Source: Plumapathes pennacea (Eukaryota > Cnidaria > Anthozoa > Antipatharia > Myriopathidae). From it: DNA of 64,000 nucleotides. The stretch spans positions 4,207,274 through 4,271,273 of the forward strand of contig OZ038463.1 of the NCBI GenBank assembly GCA_964036295.1, given 5' to 3'. Under the pieces are notes generated by a model. It worked only from the letters and a program-made list of their open reading frames with translations, ran no database searches and was not told the origin of the DNA. The translations under genes were made by a program, and so were the position numbers. Of the stretch, positions 49,647 through 61,380 are shown piece after piece; positions within the stretch are counted from its first letter, which is position 1, and each line of letters starts with the position of its first letter.

Positions 49647-51368
49647 TTACTGCGTGGATGATTTGCGAATATACCGACAATCCTTGACCTCGTTTAAGTC
49701 AACAGTTGATGTATTTGACCTTGGGTTGATAACACTTGATATCACATTATAGTGCTTATCAGTGGTATTCCAACTCTTCATCACCTCTTCCATGGAAATC
49801 TGGGGCAGGGAGTCCAGTGAAATGCCATCATCCTTACTCGCCTCGTCAAGAATCGACATTGTAGCTTCTCTCAGATCGTCCCAGCTCTTATGTTTCTGTA
49901 ATGTGTGATTTTTGGCTGCGGCGGAGAGATAAATTCGTCGCTCCATGCGCGGCAACACAGGGCTTCCCATCGGAGGGTGAGGAGTTACAGGCCTCCCCGG
50001 ATTTTTCGCGGTACTAGTTTTTCGCGCTGGCAGGGGTGGATTGGTCAATCCTAATGACGCATTAGATTCTTCGTCCGCCAGAAGCTGTCGAATATCACCA
50101 CATGACCGGCTCAGATTTGACTTCCTCACCTGCAGTAGAGGAGCAGCTGAGGCGAGAGTGATTCTCCTTGAAGGACTTGGTCTATTCTTATGGTTTGCAC
50201 ATTTACCAGCCGCGAAACCGTTCTCGCTTTCTGAAGCTTTTCTTCGCCTGCCAGGTGGACTTTCAGAAGATGCCCGCTGTCTGGTGATAACCTTGGGCTC
50301 TTCTACAGCACTTTGGCGTCTCAGGAGTGTGCCGACGGAGCCTGGAAAAGAAGCGCCGCGTTGTTTTCTTACTGCCTCCTTTTTCAGCTCACTCTCGACG
50401 CGACAATCAATCGCTCCAGAACTAAAAGACTTTTTCCTCCGCGGTAGAGGTGACATAGTTGGGCTACCTAATTTCCCGTCTTCACTCGTTTTTTCCTTGG
50501 GCTCCCTAGTGTGAGCTGCAGTTTCTCCACGTTCGTTGCTCACAGAGCCATTCTTTGAAACATGAAAACTCAGATCGATCTTTTCAGCTCGTCTCGTCAG
50601 CTGACCTTGCCTAGTTAAATCTCCATTCTTTTCGAACACAAAGGAGGTTGATCTCGAGTTTCTTCGGCCAACTGATGTCTGCATAAATTGGGATAAATTT
50701 CCGCCACCAGAGTCCTCGACATGAGTCACCAAATCTGTCTTGCTTGGCTGAATTGTGCCGAAGGTTTTCCTTCGAGTACTTGCATAATCTAAGTTCTTTT
50801 CACTAACCTGCTCAAAACTTCGCCTTCTGATTACTGGAGACGAAACTTTCGTCTGATGCGCAAAGTCCTCCATCTTCCTCCTTAACGTTGGACTAGATAA
50901 TTTTGGAGAAGTTTTATTCTCTAAGCAAGTATTGTCCTCACACGAAACGCTTCTTTCTTGAGTGAATTCTCTGCTCCTCGTAGAAGACTCTTTAGAATTT
51001 TTCACGTCCCATGGGCTCCTGCTGTCACTGAGTTCGGCAGTTTTGTCGGAATCTTGAATCCTTGCCTCTTCATCTCTAACATTTTCGCTGGCTTGAAATT
51101 CCTTACTATCGCCCTTCTCAACAGCCTCTTGTGATATGCAAGATTCCTTTTCTTTGCGGACACTGTCAGAAGCATCCAGGTCTGAATCTTCTTCGACAGC
51201 GCAAGTTATTAATATCACAGGTGTCTGTGGAAGCTTTTTCCCAATCGAATTATCGTTTTCGTTCGTAAAACCGTCTAATTCCTTCATCACGGCGGCAAAT
51301 TGCGGGGAATTGACAGCCGCGGAACCTGAGGCCATTGACAAGCATTCATTGCTAGTTAACGTTGACAT
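49647..51368 (-). CDS. Unrecognised Ser/Arg-rich disordered protein, 573 aa
   Basis: Single uninterrupted frame. I prefer the ATG at 51368 (MSTLTSNECLSMASG...); an in-frame ATG at 51452 would add 28 residues. No signal peptide or membrane segment, so probably intracellular. The composition is low-complexity, rich in Ser, Arg, Lys and Glu. Many basophilic kinase-type sites are visible (RRRSFEQ, RRNS, RRKKS, RRQS, RRKAS). Short ordered-looking segments are KHKSWDDLREATMSILDEA and ISMEEVMKSWN near the C-terminus, and the chain ends VKDCRYIRKSSTQ. The terminal C-R-Y-I-R resembles the ends of the next two genes. It lies head-to-head with the gene starting at 53274, with about 1.9 kb between start codons. 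No family recognised; a scaffold or signalling substrate is a guess only. Confidence 0.75.
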   Translation of the reverse strand: MSTLTSNECLSMASGSAAVNSPQFAAVMKELDGFTNENDNSIGKKLPQTPVILITCAVEEDSDLDASDSVRKEKESCISQEAVEKGDSKEFQASENVRDEEARIQDSDKTAELSDSRSPWDVKNSKESSTRSREFTQERSVSCEDNTCLENKTSPKLSSPTLRRKMEDFAHQTKVSSPVIRRRSFEQVSEKNLDYASTRRKTFGTIQPSKTDLVTHVEDSGGGNLSQFMQTSVGRRNSRSTSFVFEKNGDLTRQGQLTRRAEKIDLSFHVSKNGSVSNERGETAAHTREPKEKTSEDGKLGSPTMSPLPRRKKSFSSGAIDCRVESELKKEAVRKQRGASFPGSVGTLLRRQSAVEEPKVITRQRASSESPPGRRRKASESENGFAAGKCANHKNRPSPSRRITLASAAPLLQVRKSNLSRSCGDIRQLLADEESNASLGLTNPPLPARKTSTAKNPGRPVTPHPPMGSPVLPRMERRIYLSAAAKNHTLQKHKSWDDLREATMSILDEASKDDGISLDSLPQISMEEVMKSWNTTDKHYNVISSVINPRSNTSTVDLNEVKDCRYIRKSSTQ

Positions 51369-51452
51369 CTTTAGGTTCAGAACTGTCAGATGTGCACACG
51401 ACACGGCTTGACAAGCTAACGGTTTATATTTAGATGCATTACAATATTGCAT

Positions 51453-53273
51453 CAGATATTCAGTTCCAAAACACGATTCTCATTAACACCCTCAGAAAGC
51501 CTGCTGTTCCCGATTAGCTGAAGTGGTTGCGTCTCAAGAGAGTTATTGACATCAATAAATACGTCCCTTGATGATAAATGTTCGTCAATTATGAAAGGCT
51601 CTCTAATAACATACAACAGAATTATAAAGACAAAAAATACAGTGCACTTGGATTTATAAATAGTCAAGTTGTCAAAAAATGATAAATGAAAAAATGTATA
51701 AGTGAACTTCCAATCCAAGTAACCTCGGCGTCGCGGCAGCTCAAACATGTTTGAGTCAACTTTTTCTTTCAAATTTATTGGCTTGTGTCGGGGCTTATTT
51801 ACATCTGAATAAGTTTATACAATCAAGCAATCCGCATTATTTACATATTTGTTGTCCATGAGTAGGTCATAAAACAAAAGAGAAAAGAAATGGGCAATAA
51901 TTGCTTGAAATCAGTTGACGTTTTCAGGTGGGCGGCTGGACTAATGTTCCTCATTCCGGTGCTGTAAGGGAAACGATTCTTTCCGCTTCAAACTACCAGG
52001 TCGTCATAAATCACTTTTGGCCTATGATGAAATATTCAGTTTTTAAGGATTCAGAAAATACTGTAGAGACACAAGACAGAAAGTGAGGATCATAAGGCAA
52101 AGCGATGTAGTTCAAGATGCTTAAAGCTATTAATGCTATTTTTAGTCGTTTGCGATGATAATCAGCTGAACACTGATTAAAATGATAAAATAAACTAATT
52201 CGAAATTAAGTGTTAGTGATAAATACAACATGTGCGCAGACACTCCGTTTCCACCTGTTTGGTTTCATCTCCAGTCCCCCTTTAGAAGTTGATTTCTCCG
52301 CACGTTTTCTGGGAAATACAGAATTCAGCGCGGGTATCAATCTTATCTTCAATCATCACCACGAGTTCATTCTTGAGGAGAGAGTATCTAGCCCAATTTT
52401 GTTGTTTTGCTTAGTCGGTATTCAATAGTTACCTAGCTTTTGTTTAGTCAAGCTTGTGGAGCTCTAGATAACTATGTGCCAGCTCGACAGATTTTCTTCT
52501 CTCAATTTTCTTTCTTTTCTTAACTTATGTAATGTGCATGGTACACTAATAAACGTCCGTTCAATTTTCCGCAAATCCACGAGGTATTGTTCAATTTAAT
52601 GCTGTTATCTTTTTTGGAATGATATTAAATATAAATAATAGACAAACAATACAAGGAACTCGCTTTTCGGACGCGGCGTGCAACATCATCATAGCAAGTC
52701 ACAGCTGATCACTCGAGTTGAGAGTCTATGGCGGCGTTTATTATTCTCTTTACGTGCTTTCCGCCTTTCGTCGTAAGTTGTTGTTGCTGTGGGATTCGTT
52801 TGCTTATTTTCTTTGTGTTGGTCAAAGTAGTTTATAGCTTCGATGGTCAATCTGTCTGCCGACACTCGATACGATTTGTTTTGATTGATTACACGTCGTC
52901 AAACATCTCGCGACACAGACTCACAGTCTCCTCGAACACAAAAAGGCGCCAACACCCTTGCCTTACACAATCGTTTCCATTTTAACTGCAGATACATAAA
53001 AGCAAATTAAATCAATCCTTGTGTTTCTATGGCAACGTGTACTCTACCTGTTATTAATGTATAGGGTGGTGTTATTTAGCAAAGAAATACAGACAATGGA
53101 AATAAAAAGATCGTTCTCTTTTGTGTCTGAAACAAAGAAGATACACAGCTCCAACTAAATTTTGAATAGATCTCGGGGTGATTAGTCTCGACAACACAGA
53201 TGTAGGAACTGTACCAGCCACAAGTAACAGTACTTGGAAGTCAAACAACGCTAATGCACCTAACGCATGAAAA
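51453..53273. other. Intergenic region between divergent genes
   Basis: No supported exon. It holds the upstream regions of both the 49647-51368 and 53274-58388 genes, so a shared or bidirectional promoter is possible. TGA at 53268-53270 is in frame directly before the ATG at 53274. Confidence 0.5.
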
Positions 53274-56200
53274 ATGTCCAGTACAGAATGTTTCGGTGAA
53301 GATGGGAATTTCCTGGCCGCAGGCTTCTCGTCCTGCTCTGCGCGCCCAAAGTCGTCTAGGAAGAAGGCAGTGAAAGACACCTTTGTTGCAACGAGTTCCT
53401 TGTTCTTTGCTGCAGCTCTGGGTGAAGAAGACGCTCAGCTAAGGAGCACTCAAAAACAAAGGGATGCAAACATTCACTTGCCTACGATACAAGTGACAGT
53501 TGATTGTGAAGCTAAAGCCCCAGCAAAAAGCTCACATGCAAGTCCTGATACAGAAAGAGTAAGTGGCAAAGATATTGTTTTTGAGGCGTCGCATACTTCA
53601 GCCCCCAAACGGAAAAGCAAATTAGAGAAAAAAGAGGAAGTTCTTGAGAAGTATAAAGTGGATGATTCCACGGCATTGATACTTCGAAGTCCGTTGCTTT
53701 CTAACAGAAAGCTGGCGCATAGTAGGCATTTGTCCTCGCCGGACGATAGATTATTAGGGCAAAGTGGGCTACCTGAGATCAGTTTGTCGCCTTGCTCAAG
53801 AAGACGAGCTGGGAGCTTGGACAGTATTTCAACAGACGTTAAACACTTCCAAGAAAGACGTGACAAAGCTAGAGAGCGGTCAGGAGTTTTAAAGCTGGCG
53901 AGCCCCCTCGCGGAGCGTAGAGCCCTGAGCCCATCTAGGCAACGAGCAGGGTCACTCTCGATAAGCGAACTACCTTCATCAAGTATACGTGAAGAGCGAA
54001 GTAAGTCAGCTAACATAGTAAGAAGCCGGAGCCAAACTCTGCCTACTGCTCTAAGTCACCTTGGTGTTTCCAAAAAGCATGACTTAAATGGAGCTGCGAA
54101 GCAGGACTTAACCGTGCCAGAGCATCTAACAGAACAACACAACAGTTAGTTTTTTTCCACGCATGCCAACTTGAGGCCAGCTTCATCATAGAGATACAGT
54201 CAATCATGTGATTGTGCAATAAATTCAATGATTCATTCACTCTAAATGTTGCTGGGCAATTACTCTTGTATTGTTGAGACTGCAACCCAGCATGAACCTT
54301 AGCTTCCAAAGCTATATTTGTGTTGGATACACATTACTGCCTTGATAATCCAATTAAAATAATTTGTTTACTCACAGTTCTAATAGACGGAGGGGGCAGA
54401 TAAATGTTTAGTTCCTTTTCAATGTGTGTGATAGTTTGACCCAAGAGAAAACGGGTTTCTTTAAATTCTGATGTTTTGGTCATTGTACATATAAACTTAT
54501 TAAGATAAAGAAGTGCAAATAACTTAACCGGTACATAAAATTGTGTACAGTTGACTGTATGTGTTGACACTGTGCGCACCATTATTCGGCATCTGTTCGC
54601 AAATTGCTAAGCTTGCTTGATAGCATATCTGTTCTTTACCTTTTTGTTGCCAAAGTCTATTTTAAAACCCATCCACAAAGTTTCCAACTCCTGGATTTTA
54701 AAAAATAAACAACAGAATAACTGTTATGACCATCAGTTAATAGCACTTATAAGTACATAGCAGGAGTTACCAATAATATTTCTGTTGAGCCGGAATTTAA
54801 TGATAATTTTGCATTCAGTTTGAGACAGACATGTGGCAGTAAAAAAGTTAGCGTGAATTAATACATTTCCTGCTTGCATCAGTTCTCTTCACCTCTTAGG
54901 AATAAAACTGGAATGCTACAGCACTTAATAACCAATTAAACAAATTATCCTATTAACATCAAACGCTTTTCCTGTTAAGGGGCTAAGTTTGAATGAGAAT
55001 GGGTTGGTCGTATTCGGGAAGGCTTTATTTCCAAACGAAAACCAGTTCTATCTGTGAAGAATCAGGATTGTTTCAAAAGTCAGCAGTTCTCTAATGATAA
55101 ATGTAAATTCAAAGCTGAGCTTCGGTTCATTTTGCGTACAACGCCAGCTTTAATTTCTATTGTTTCACAAGGCAGCTGTTGTTAAATGAATTATTTTTGG
55201 TCGCCAATTTAAGTTTTGCTTCCTCGTATTCCAGTATAATCGACAGTCACTAAATTTTCAATTGCAGTTTCACTGAGATATTTTTTTAATTATAACTTTG
55301 CGTAATCCAGTTTTACCATCTTAGCTTATTTCCCAAGGGAAGCCCATCTTGCCACTTTTATGTTTTTTTCGTCCCAAGGTGACGTAAGTATTTCAGATTT
55401 GAAAACCTAACAATTGTCAGTAAATGAACTCGTGCCGCTTGTCAATATCATGGAGAGCCGCAAACTTGTGAAGTTATTTACTATAAAAACTAAGCCGAAA
55501 ATATGGGGTCTATACTGGTTTATTTCCCAAGAGAAGCAGTAAGATTAGTACATTTGTTTTTTACCAATGATTAGAAAGTCACTAATATTTTTGCATAGTT
55601 TTCCTTCAAATTTGCGATAACGGAGTGGTGTTAGGTAAAATAGCGCAACTATATTTTAAAGTGCCCCTAACCCCAGATACGTTTATCCTTTAAATGTATT
55701 AAACACCAAGTAAAAAGTTGACCCGTAGAATATTTATTGGTTTGAATGTCTCGTCTATGAGTTATGAAGACTTACAAAAATGTTAATTACATTGAAACTG
55801 TTCTGATTCAGAAAAGTGGTAAAATAATTACTGCCAACAAATTTTCTTTTAATAAGCTATGCATTATACCAGAGTTGACGACACGTCATTTACATTTTCG
55901 AAATAATAATAAATCTTTATGATCCATCAAATATTTCCTCTCGTGTGATTGGTGGAATCGTGACACGTGACCGAATAACGCTAAAATAAATAATACGCTC
56001 GCGAGCGGACGTTAACCTCAGGCTGGCGAACTGTCGCAAGTTTTTAACAACAAACGCAGTGTGATTATTCAGTCACACAAAAAAATTACGAGATGACTAC
56101 GGAGGAGGACATGAACTCGTTGGTCGAAAAAGCAGTTCAAGAAAGCACAAAAAAGCTTCACAGTCCCCGCGCATTCATTTCGCTCTGACGGGGAAATATT

Positions 56201-58388
56201 TGATGATATAGGCAATAAACTACTTGAATATTAAATCATACCATCCCATACAACCAAGCGTCGGTACAATGAATAAAATATGGATTCTACGTTTGTTATT
56301 CTCAGTGGCGTTTAGCATACACATATACCAATCATTTGTTCCCACAAGCCATGTTTACATGCTACACGCCCCAAAGCACCTCCTCCCTGGATCTGCAGCG
56401 GTCACACGGAAACATAAACAGTTTCCTTGGGAGACAATCTTTCTACAGTGAATGTAAAACACACTGGCTTGTTGCGTCGAGTAAGCCTAAAATCGTCTTC
56501 TGCCACGATCTATCGTTCAAACTAAGAAAGAAGAAGAAGAAAAGAAGTATATTTATTTATACACGGTAACTAATTAAGCAGAGCTTGTTCGGTCGTGTTT
56601 TAAACTCAACATAAGTTTGTTAAGAATCCCAACTGATCGGAGGCTAACCAGTTGGCTGTTTACATAACGTGGCCGAGGATTTGAACCCAGGGTACCGTGT
56701 TGCAAAATCCCCTGGAAAATACATTAACTCCGCTTAAACAACAACGTAGTAAAACGGATATCCTGGCATAATGTAGGAGGTTAAAATTAGTGTATAGGAT
56801 TTTTTTATGAGCTTTATTTGAAGCGCAGAGCTTATAACGCATATTTAACGGTTTTCGTTAGAACATCTTCAAAGGCTCTTATATCATGGGCACATTTGAC
56901 AAAGTTTGTTCCAAACAAACTAGCGAAATAGTATTTTTCAAGATGAATTTGTAAACATTTACACAATCACTGGCCAGAGAACAATATAAACATTGTCAAG
57001 TCTTTCTTGTTAATTATCTCCACTTGCGGATATCTTAAGGGGATTAGGGAAGTAAGACAAAAACAACTTCACGAAGTCAATGGCCTTCATTAACGATTGT
57101 GTTTGTCCATGCCGCAAGCATTTTCTTACATCAAAAATGACCACCGCCTTTGTGTTGTATATTCCCCGAAGAGGGCCATCTCTTCAAAGCTGCTGTTTAC
57201 CTGATATGATCCCACAATGCTCGATGCCGCATGTTACTTGATTGTTTCATTGTTTGCACAGGAACGCAGGCCAACAACTCGTTGAAAAGAAATCTAAACC
57301 GTGAATTGGCGAAAGTTTGCAGCATGAACAAACTTAAGCAGGAAAAAGTCACCGCGACGCTGAGAGATGCAGTAGTTCGTAATGCGATGGCAGAACAGCG
57401 GATGAAGGCGGAGCTTGGGGTTATGCAAAACGACGTCAAGAAGCACATTCAGTCCATGAAAGCATTCCAAAACAAATACGAGAAAAGGCAAAAGGAGCTC
57501 CAGCAAATTAGAGTGCAGCGACTCCTGGAAAACGGTGAATTGTCCAGACCACACTCCGCCGCGCGAAAGAATTCAGCCCCGCCAACATTCAGTTTCTCCG
57601 TGGAAACCATTGACTTAGAATCTGGTGAATTTGTCACAATTCCAACATCGACAACCGAATCCCAAAGGCAGAGGTCTGTATCGTCTGTAACTCTTCCAAA
57701 GCTGGACGTGTCTTCATATAATGGAATACTTAATGCACAGCGGCGGTTAAGTGAGGAGCATCCTCCAGCAATACGGCGTCCCACTTCAGCCTTACCTCTG
57801 AGGCAAAATTCAATTCCCACTGCTCGTCCCAAGAGCGCCATGTTAACTGTAGACTGCTCGCAACAGGTACAGTCAAGGTCTGCTCCCAACTCGCCAGTGG
57901 GACTTCGAAAAGGCCAAAAGTCACCGGTCTTCCAGAGGCCTTCATCCGGGAACCGATCCATCTCGCCTGCAATGAGACAGTGCGAAGACATATTGGGAAC
58001 TTTAGAGAAAGTCCAAGAAAAGAAAGTCCCGGATTTAGATTCGTTATCTAGTCTCTCGGAATGGCGACAAGCGAGAAGTGGAGCGATTGGCAACGCGGAG
58101 AACGACGAGGTTAAACATGATGAAGACGTGACTGAAGTCAGGAGAGATAAACAACAGTGTTACAGACTTCCAGGGCCTGGTACGACTTTGTCCACACCAA
58201 CACTCCAGACAGACCAGAGGAACATTCCTACTTTGGCGGAGTCGATGGACAAGATTAAGTTTTGCAAATACTTGAGGAACTCATCTTATGACGATGAGGT
58301 ACTTCAACCTGATCAACTCCCAAGAGAACTCATTCCGACCGCCATTGTTATAGGAAGCTCCAAAATAGTTGACTTTAAAGGAGAATAG
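53274..58388 (+). CDS. Unrecognised coiled-coil/disordered protein, two exons, 665 aa
   Basis: Exon 1 is 53274-54144 and exon 2 is 57262-58388. The donor is AACA|GTTAGT, the acceptor TTGTTTGCACAG|GAACG; the phase-1 junction restores the frame exactly (1998 nt in total). Without splicing, exon 1 stops one codon later (TAG at 54147). An in-frame TGA directly precedes the ATG. Exon 1 is basic/Ser-rich with SRRRAGSLDSIS and AERRALSPS motifs. Exon 2 begins with a long charged helix, probably coiled coil (residues about 295-375: LKRNLNRELAKV...KYEKRQKELQQIRVQRLLE), then a disordered Ser/Pro/Arg region with RRLS and RRPTS. A CKYLRNSS motif lies about 45 residues before the end. No signal peptide; likely cytosolic or cytoskeletal. 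Family unknown. Confidence 0.7.
55926..56204 (+). mobile_element. TIR element, ATCAAATATTTCC family, with recombinase-like N-terminal peptide
   Basis: The termini ATCAAATATTTCC (55926-55938) and GGAAATATTTGAT (56192-56204) are exact inverted repeats. Inside are an inverted CCAAT box ('gtgattggtgg') and an E-box ('gacacgtgac'), then ATG at about 56092 opening MTTEEDMNSLVEKAVQESTK before a stop. It looks like the promoter and first codons of a larger transposon gene fused to a right end. Related to 33434-34135 and a left-end fragment at 59197-59260. Confidence 0.7.
56545..56705. mobile_element. SINE-like repeat fragment
   Basis: 'tatttatacacggtaactaa...gtgttttaaactcaa' matches the left border of the 4-kb insert (6657-6720). 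The following 'aatcccaactgatcggaggc...gaggatttgaacccagggta' matches 9305-9390 and contains a reverse-strand B-box-like GGTTCAAATCC. Confidence 0.6.
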
Positions 58389-60069
58389 ACGATCTGACAC
58401 TTCATAGTGAGCAGCGATTAGGTCGTAGAAGCTGCGTTTTTGCATGGCTGTCAAACGTACTCGTATGAGATTGCTTTGGTTTTGCGTTTGCTACACTTTT
58501 GGACTGGTCCTAAAAAGTTTAGAAACATTCTCGGCCAATTGGTTGCAATATTCTTACGTGGTGATGGTGCGTTCTCGCACTGGCTGATTGGATAGTAAAC
58601 AAATCGCAATTACTTGGCCGTTTTGGTTTTGGTTTTGCTCGGACTTCTATTTGGTCCGACGTATTTTTGCTTGCCTCATTGATTGGCTCTGTGATTATGC
58701 TTTGGTTTTGGTTTTCGACAGTCATCCGAAAATGGCTCTAAAGCTGCGCTTGATTCTCTGTATAATTGGACAATACGGTGTGAGTTACAAACAATATTCT
58801 CAACCATTTTATTTATGATACGAAAACAAAAACATGGTGGTGACTTGTTGAGTTGGCGTGAGCGAGTTATTCAGAAATATTTAGACACTTATTTAATCAA
58901 AACGGAGTAGCACCAGAGAAAATATTCTACGCAGTCATCAAGAATTTTCTATCCTCCAGGCTAATGGTCTGAGGAACATTTGTTATTTGTTACATATATC
59001 GTGTAACACTTCGCAACTGCAACTCTTTTCGTTCGCATTCTTCGCAAATAAAAACTTTTAAACTGTAAGTTCGCATTTGAAAAAAAATGCTAATATTTCA
59101 GTGATCCATTGTAATTGATGGTGCGTGCCTTTTCTGTAGTAACGGTTAAAAATAACAGCATTTATAGAACACAGTTATCTTTTTTATGACACATCAAATA
59201 TTTCCTCTCGCGCGTGATTGGTGAAATCATGACAATGATGACGGCGGTGACGCTTCGAGCATCGAAGAATATGTCATATCAGCGGACTTACGTTTTTTTT
59301 TTTTTTTTTCTAGCTGCCTTTCGTCGCTATTCTGACGAAGGCTGCGGATGGTGTTTCGCATAATACAGCCACGCATCGACACTGCGTTATATGCGTTTTT
59401 GCCTAGAAATAAAAATAGTTATATCTGATATTTGAATGTTGCCAGAGGAGGGCCTGCAGTTAGCCATTTCAGTCCCAAGCTTAAAGTGCAGATTCTCCTA
59501 ACCTCTCATAGAGAGAAAATGTATCTGATGTGGTGAGAGTCGATAGTTCAATCAGCTGTTATCTGAGTAAGGTATCAAAAAACATTTTTTCCATACTGTA
59601 TGGTATATTTCTGGTGAGAGACTAAAAAAGAGAAACTGGAAGTTGGCCACTCTTGGGAGTGAAAAGGTTAAATGAATAAGTGTTGACATGACAACTTATG
59701 ACGCAGTATAATTTAATACTATTAAACATTCGAGCTTACAACAAGGTATGCTTCCAACTTGCCTGAGTTCAATATCCAAAAGTGTTAATTATATTACATG
59801 TATATTGTTTTGCCATTTGTTCATCTCTGTAAGCATTTCTTAATTCGTTGTTCTCTCATGAATGCAAGCGTAATTAAACAAAATAGAAAGTTAATGTTAA
59901 ATAGCTGCTGTGTCGCATAACGACCAGTTAATATTGTTTGGTGTCAGCCATTAGTTGTGAAAGGATTTAATTGCGACTGCCACATACTAAACATATTTAA
60001 TTCACTGTTCGCCTGACGACTGAGAACGCAGTGGGTTACAGGCCACTATTAAAGGCAAAAGACTGTTGC
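58389..60069. other. Intergenic DNA with TIR fragments
   Basis: No supported exon. A polyadenylation-type AATAAA at about 59047 follows the 665-aa gene. 59197-59260 is a left-end fragment of the ATCAAATATTTCC family and 59466-59672 a degenerate copy of the ACTCCCAAG family. The frame of the next gene is open only from 60001, after a TAA at 59998-60000. Confidence 0.5.
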
Positions 60070-61380
60070 ATGCGACCTCAGTATAAGAACGTGGTCTGTC
60101 ACTCAAGCCAAGAACCGAAGAAACGTCTTACCTTGATTCCAGAATCAGCCATACAATCTTTCATGGAGGATAAAAAGCTTATTTACACAAGCGCCAACGA
60201 CCACGAAAGACGAGTACAAGCGGTACAAAAGTTTGAACTGTGTCAACTAGATAAGTACAACACCAACATCCAGCAACAAAGTGAACGCTTACGTTTTAAC
60301 CACGCCAAGGAGAAATTTGTGAATGCGCAAAGAAGGAAGCAGCTGCGGTGTTCACAAAGAAAAATAGCTCAGGCTAACGTGTCTGAGAAAGGTAAAGAAA
60401 CAGAAAGATGCATTTTGAAGAATGGAGTGAATAATTTTTATCGTTGCAAAGCAAAGGGAACCACCATTACGCCCCATCAGGAACCATATATCAATTCAAG
60501 AACCAATGCATTGTCAGTGAATAGGACTCATGGTGCTTCGAGTGGCGCGATTGAGTCGTTTCCCAAGAATAGAAAATTATCTTCAGGAATAGATAAAAAT
60601 TTTCAAACTAAAAGTAAAGCTCGAAACTGCCCGAACAAACCTAAACGAACACGGATAATAGGTACTAGCGATACCATCGCGACGAGAACCCTAACAACTG
60701 CACGAAGTGCTGAGAAAAATAGTTCGTTCAAAGGTGATTCTTGGAAATGTGTTTGCGCGACTGAAATTCCCAACAAAGATGAAGTATACTCACAAAGTAA
60801 AGAGTCGTCGTCTGAAGCCAATACAGAGATCTCCAAAACATGCAAGTACAAGCCAACCGAAAAAACACACTGTTGGTTCGCTAGTGGAAAGCGCATGAAA
60901 CATTCTGTGAAATCACCCGACAGTATTCAAGCTAGGACCAAGCAACAAATGCCTAAACTTCCCCCGCTGGTAGCGAAAGATGCAAAGAATAGGCTGAGTA
61001 GGGTTGACAGAGTTGCACCGGGAACAAGCAGCCATGGTGATCACGTCGAACGTGAGACATCCTTGGGAACACAGCGAAATACCAAAACAACTTATGGCAC
61101 CGATGATCCGGATACTCAGGGAGACCAGAATAACAAGGACTTAAGGGAGCAGCCTGAACGAAACCGCGTTAGCTGGGCTGTAGTGGCGAAAATAATTGGT
61201 ATCAAGACGAAGTTTAAAAGAAGAATTGTTCATGGTCAGTTCCAGGCCCCGAAACTACAAATCCCTGAGTCTTTGGAGGAAAAGACGAAAGTGAGCGGGA
61301 CTGGGTTCGAGAAAAGCAATACAGTTGGTTGGAATCATTTGAGGAAATGTCGTTATCTCCGTATGCCACACGATACATAG
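60070..61380 (+). CDS. Unrecognised basic disordered protein, 436 aa
   Basis: First ATG at 60070 (MRPQYKNVVCHSS...). The frame is open from 60001 and 'cgcag|tggg' at 60030 could be a splice acceptor, so an upstream exon cannot be excluded. Residues about 30-110 form a charged helical stretch (FMEDKKLIYTSANDHERRVQ...NAQRRKQLRCSQRK), possibly coiled coil. The rest is Lys/Arg/Ser/Thr-rich and disordered with scattered cysteines. No signal peptide or membrane segment. It ends LRKCRYLRMPHDT, a C-R-Y-L-R motif like those of the two preceding genes. It converges with the minus-strand gene at 62694. No family recognised. Confidence 0.7.
   Translation: MRPQYKNVVCHSSQEPKKRLTLIPESAIQSFMEDKKLIYTSANDHERRVQAVQKFELCQLDKYNTNIQQQSERLRFNHAKEKFVNAQRRKQLRCSQRKIAQANVSEKGKETERCILKNGVNNFYRCKAKGTTITPHQEPYINSRTNALSVNRTHGASSGAIESFPKNRKLSSGIDKNFQTKSKARNCPNKPKRTRIIGTSDTIATRTLTTARSAEKNSSFKGDSWKCVCATEIPNKDEVYSQSKESSSEANTEISKTCKYKPTEKTHCWFASGKRMKHSVKSPDSIQARTKQQMPKLPPLVAKDAKNRLSRVDRVAPGTSSHGDHVERETSLGTQRNTKTTYGTDDPDTQGDQNNKDLREQPERNRVSWAVVAKIIGIKTKFKRRIVHGQFQAPKLQIPESLEEKTKVSGTGFEKSNTVGWNHLRKCRYLRMPHDT

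Larger units (their letters stand above)
54145..57261. other. Intron of the two-exon gene
   Basis: 3117 nt, AT-rich, containing the 55926-56204 TIR element and the repeat fragment at 56545-56705. No internal exon was recognised. Confidence 0.6.

Noticed and set aside
53474..54016. 180-aa minus frame inside exon 1 of the 665-aa gene
   Set aside because: Shadow of the plus-strand exon, whose splicing phase and length are consistent.
57449..58093. 214-aa minus frame inside exon 2 of the 665-aa gene
   Set aside because: Shadow frame; the plus strand has the coiled-coil-like coding pattern.
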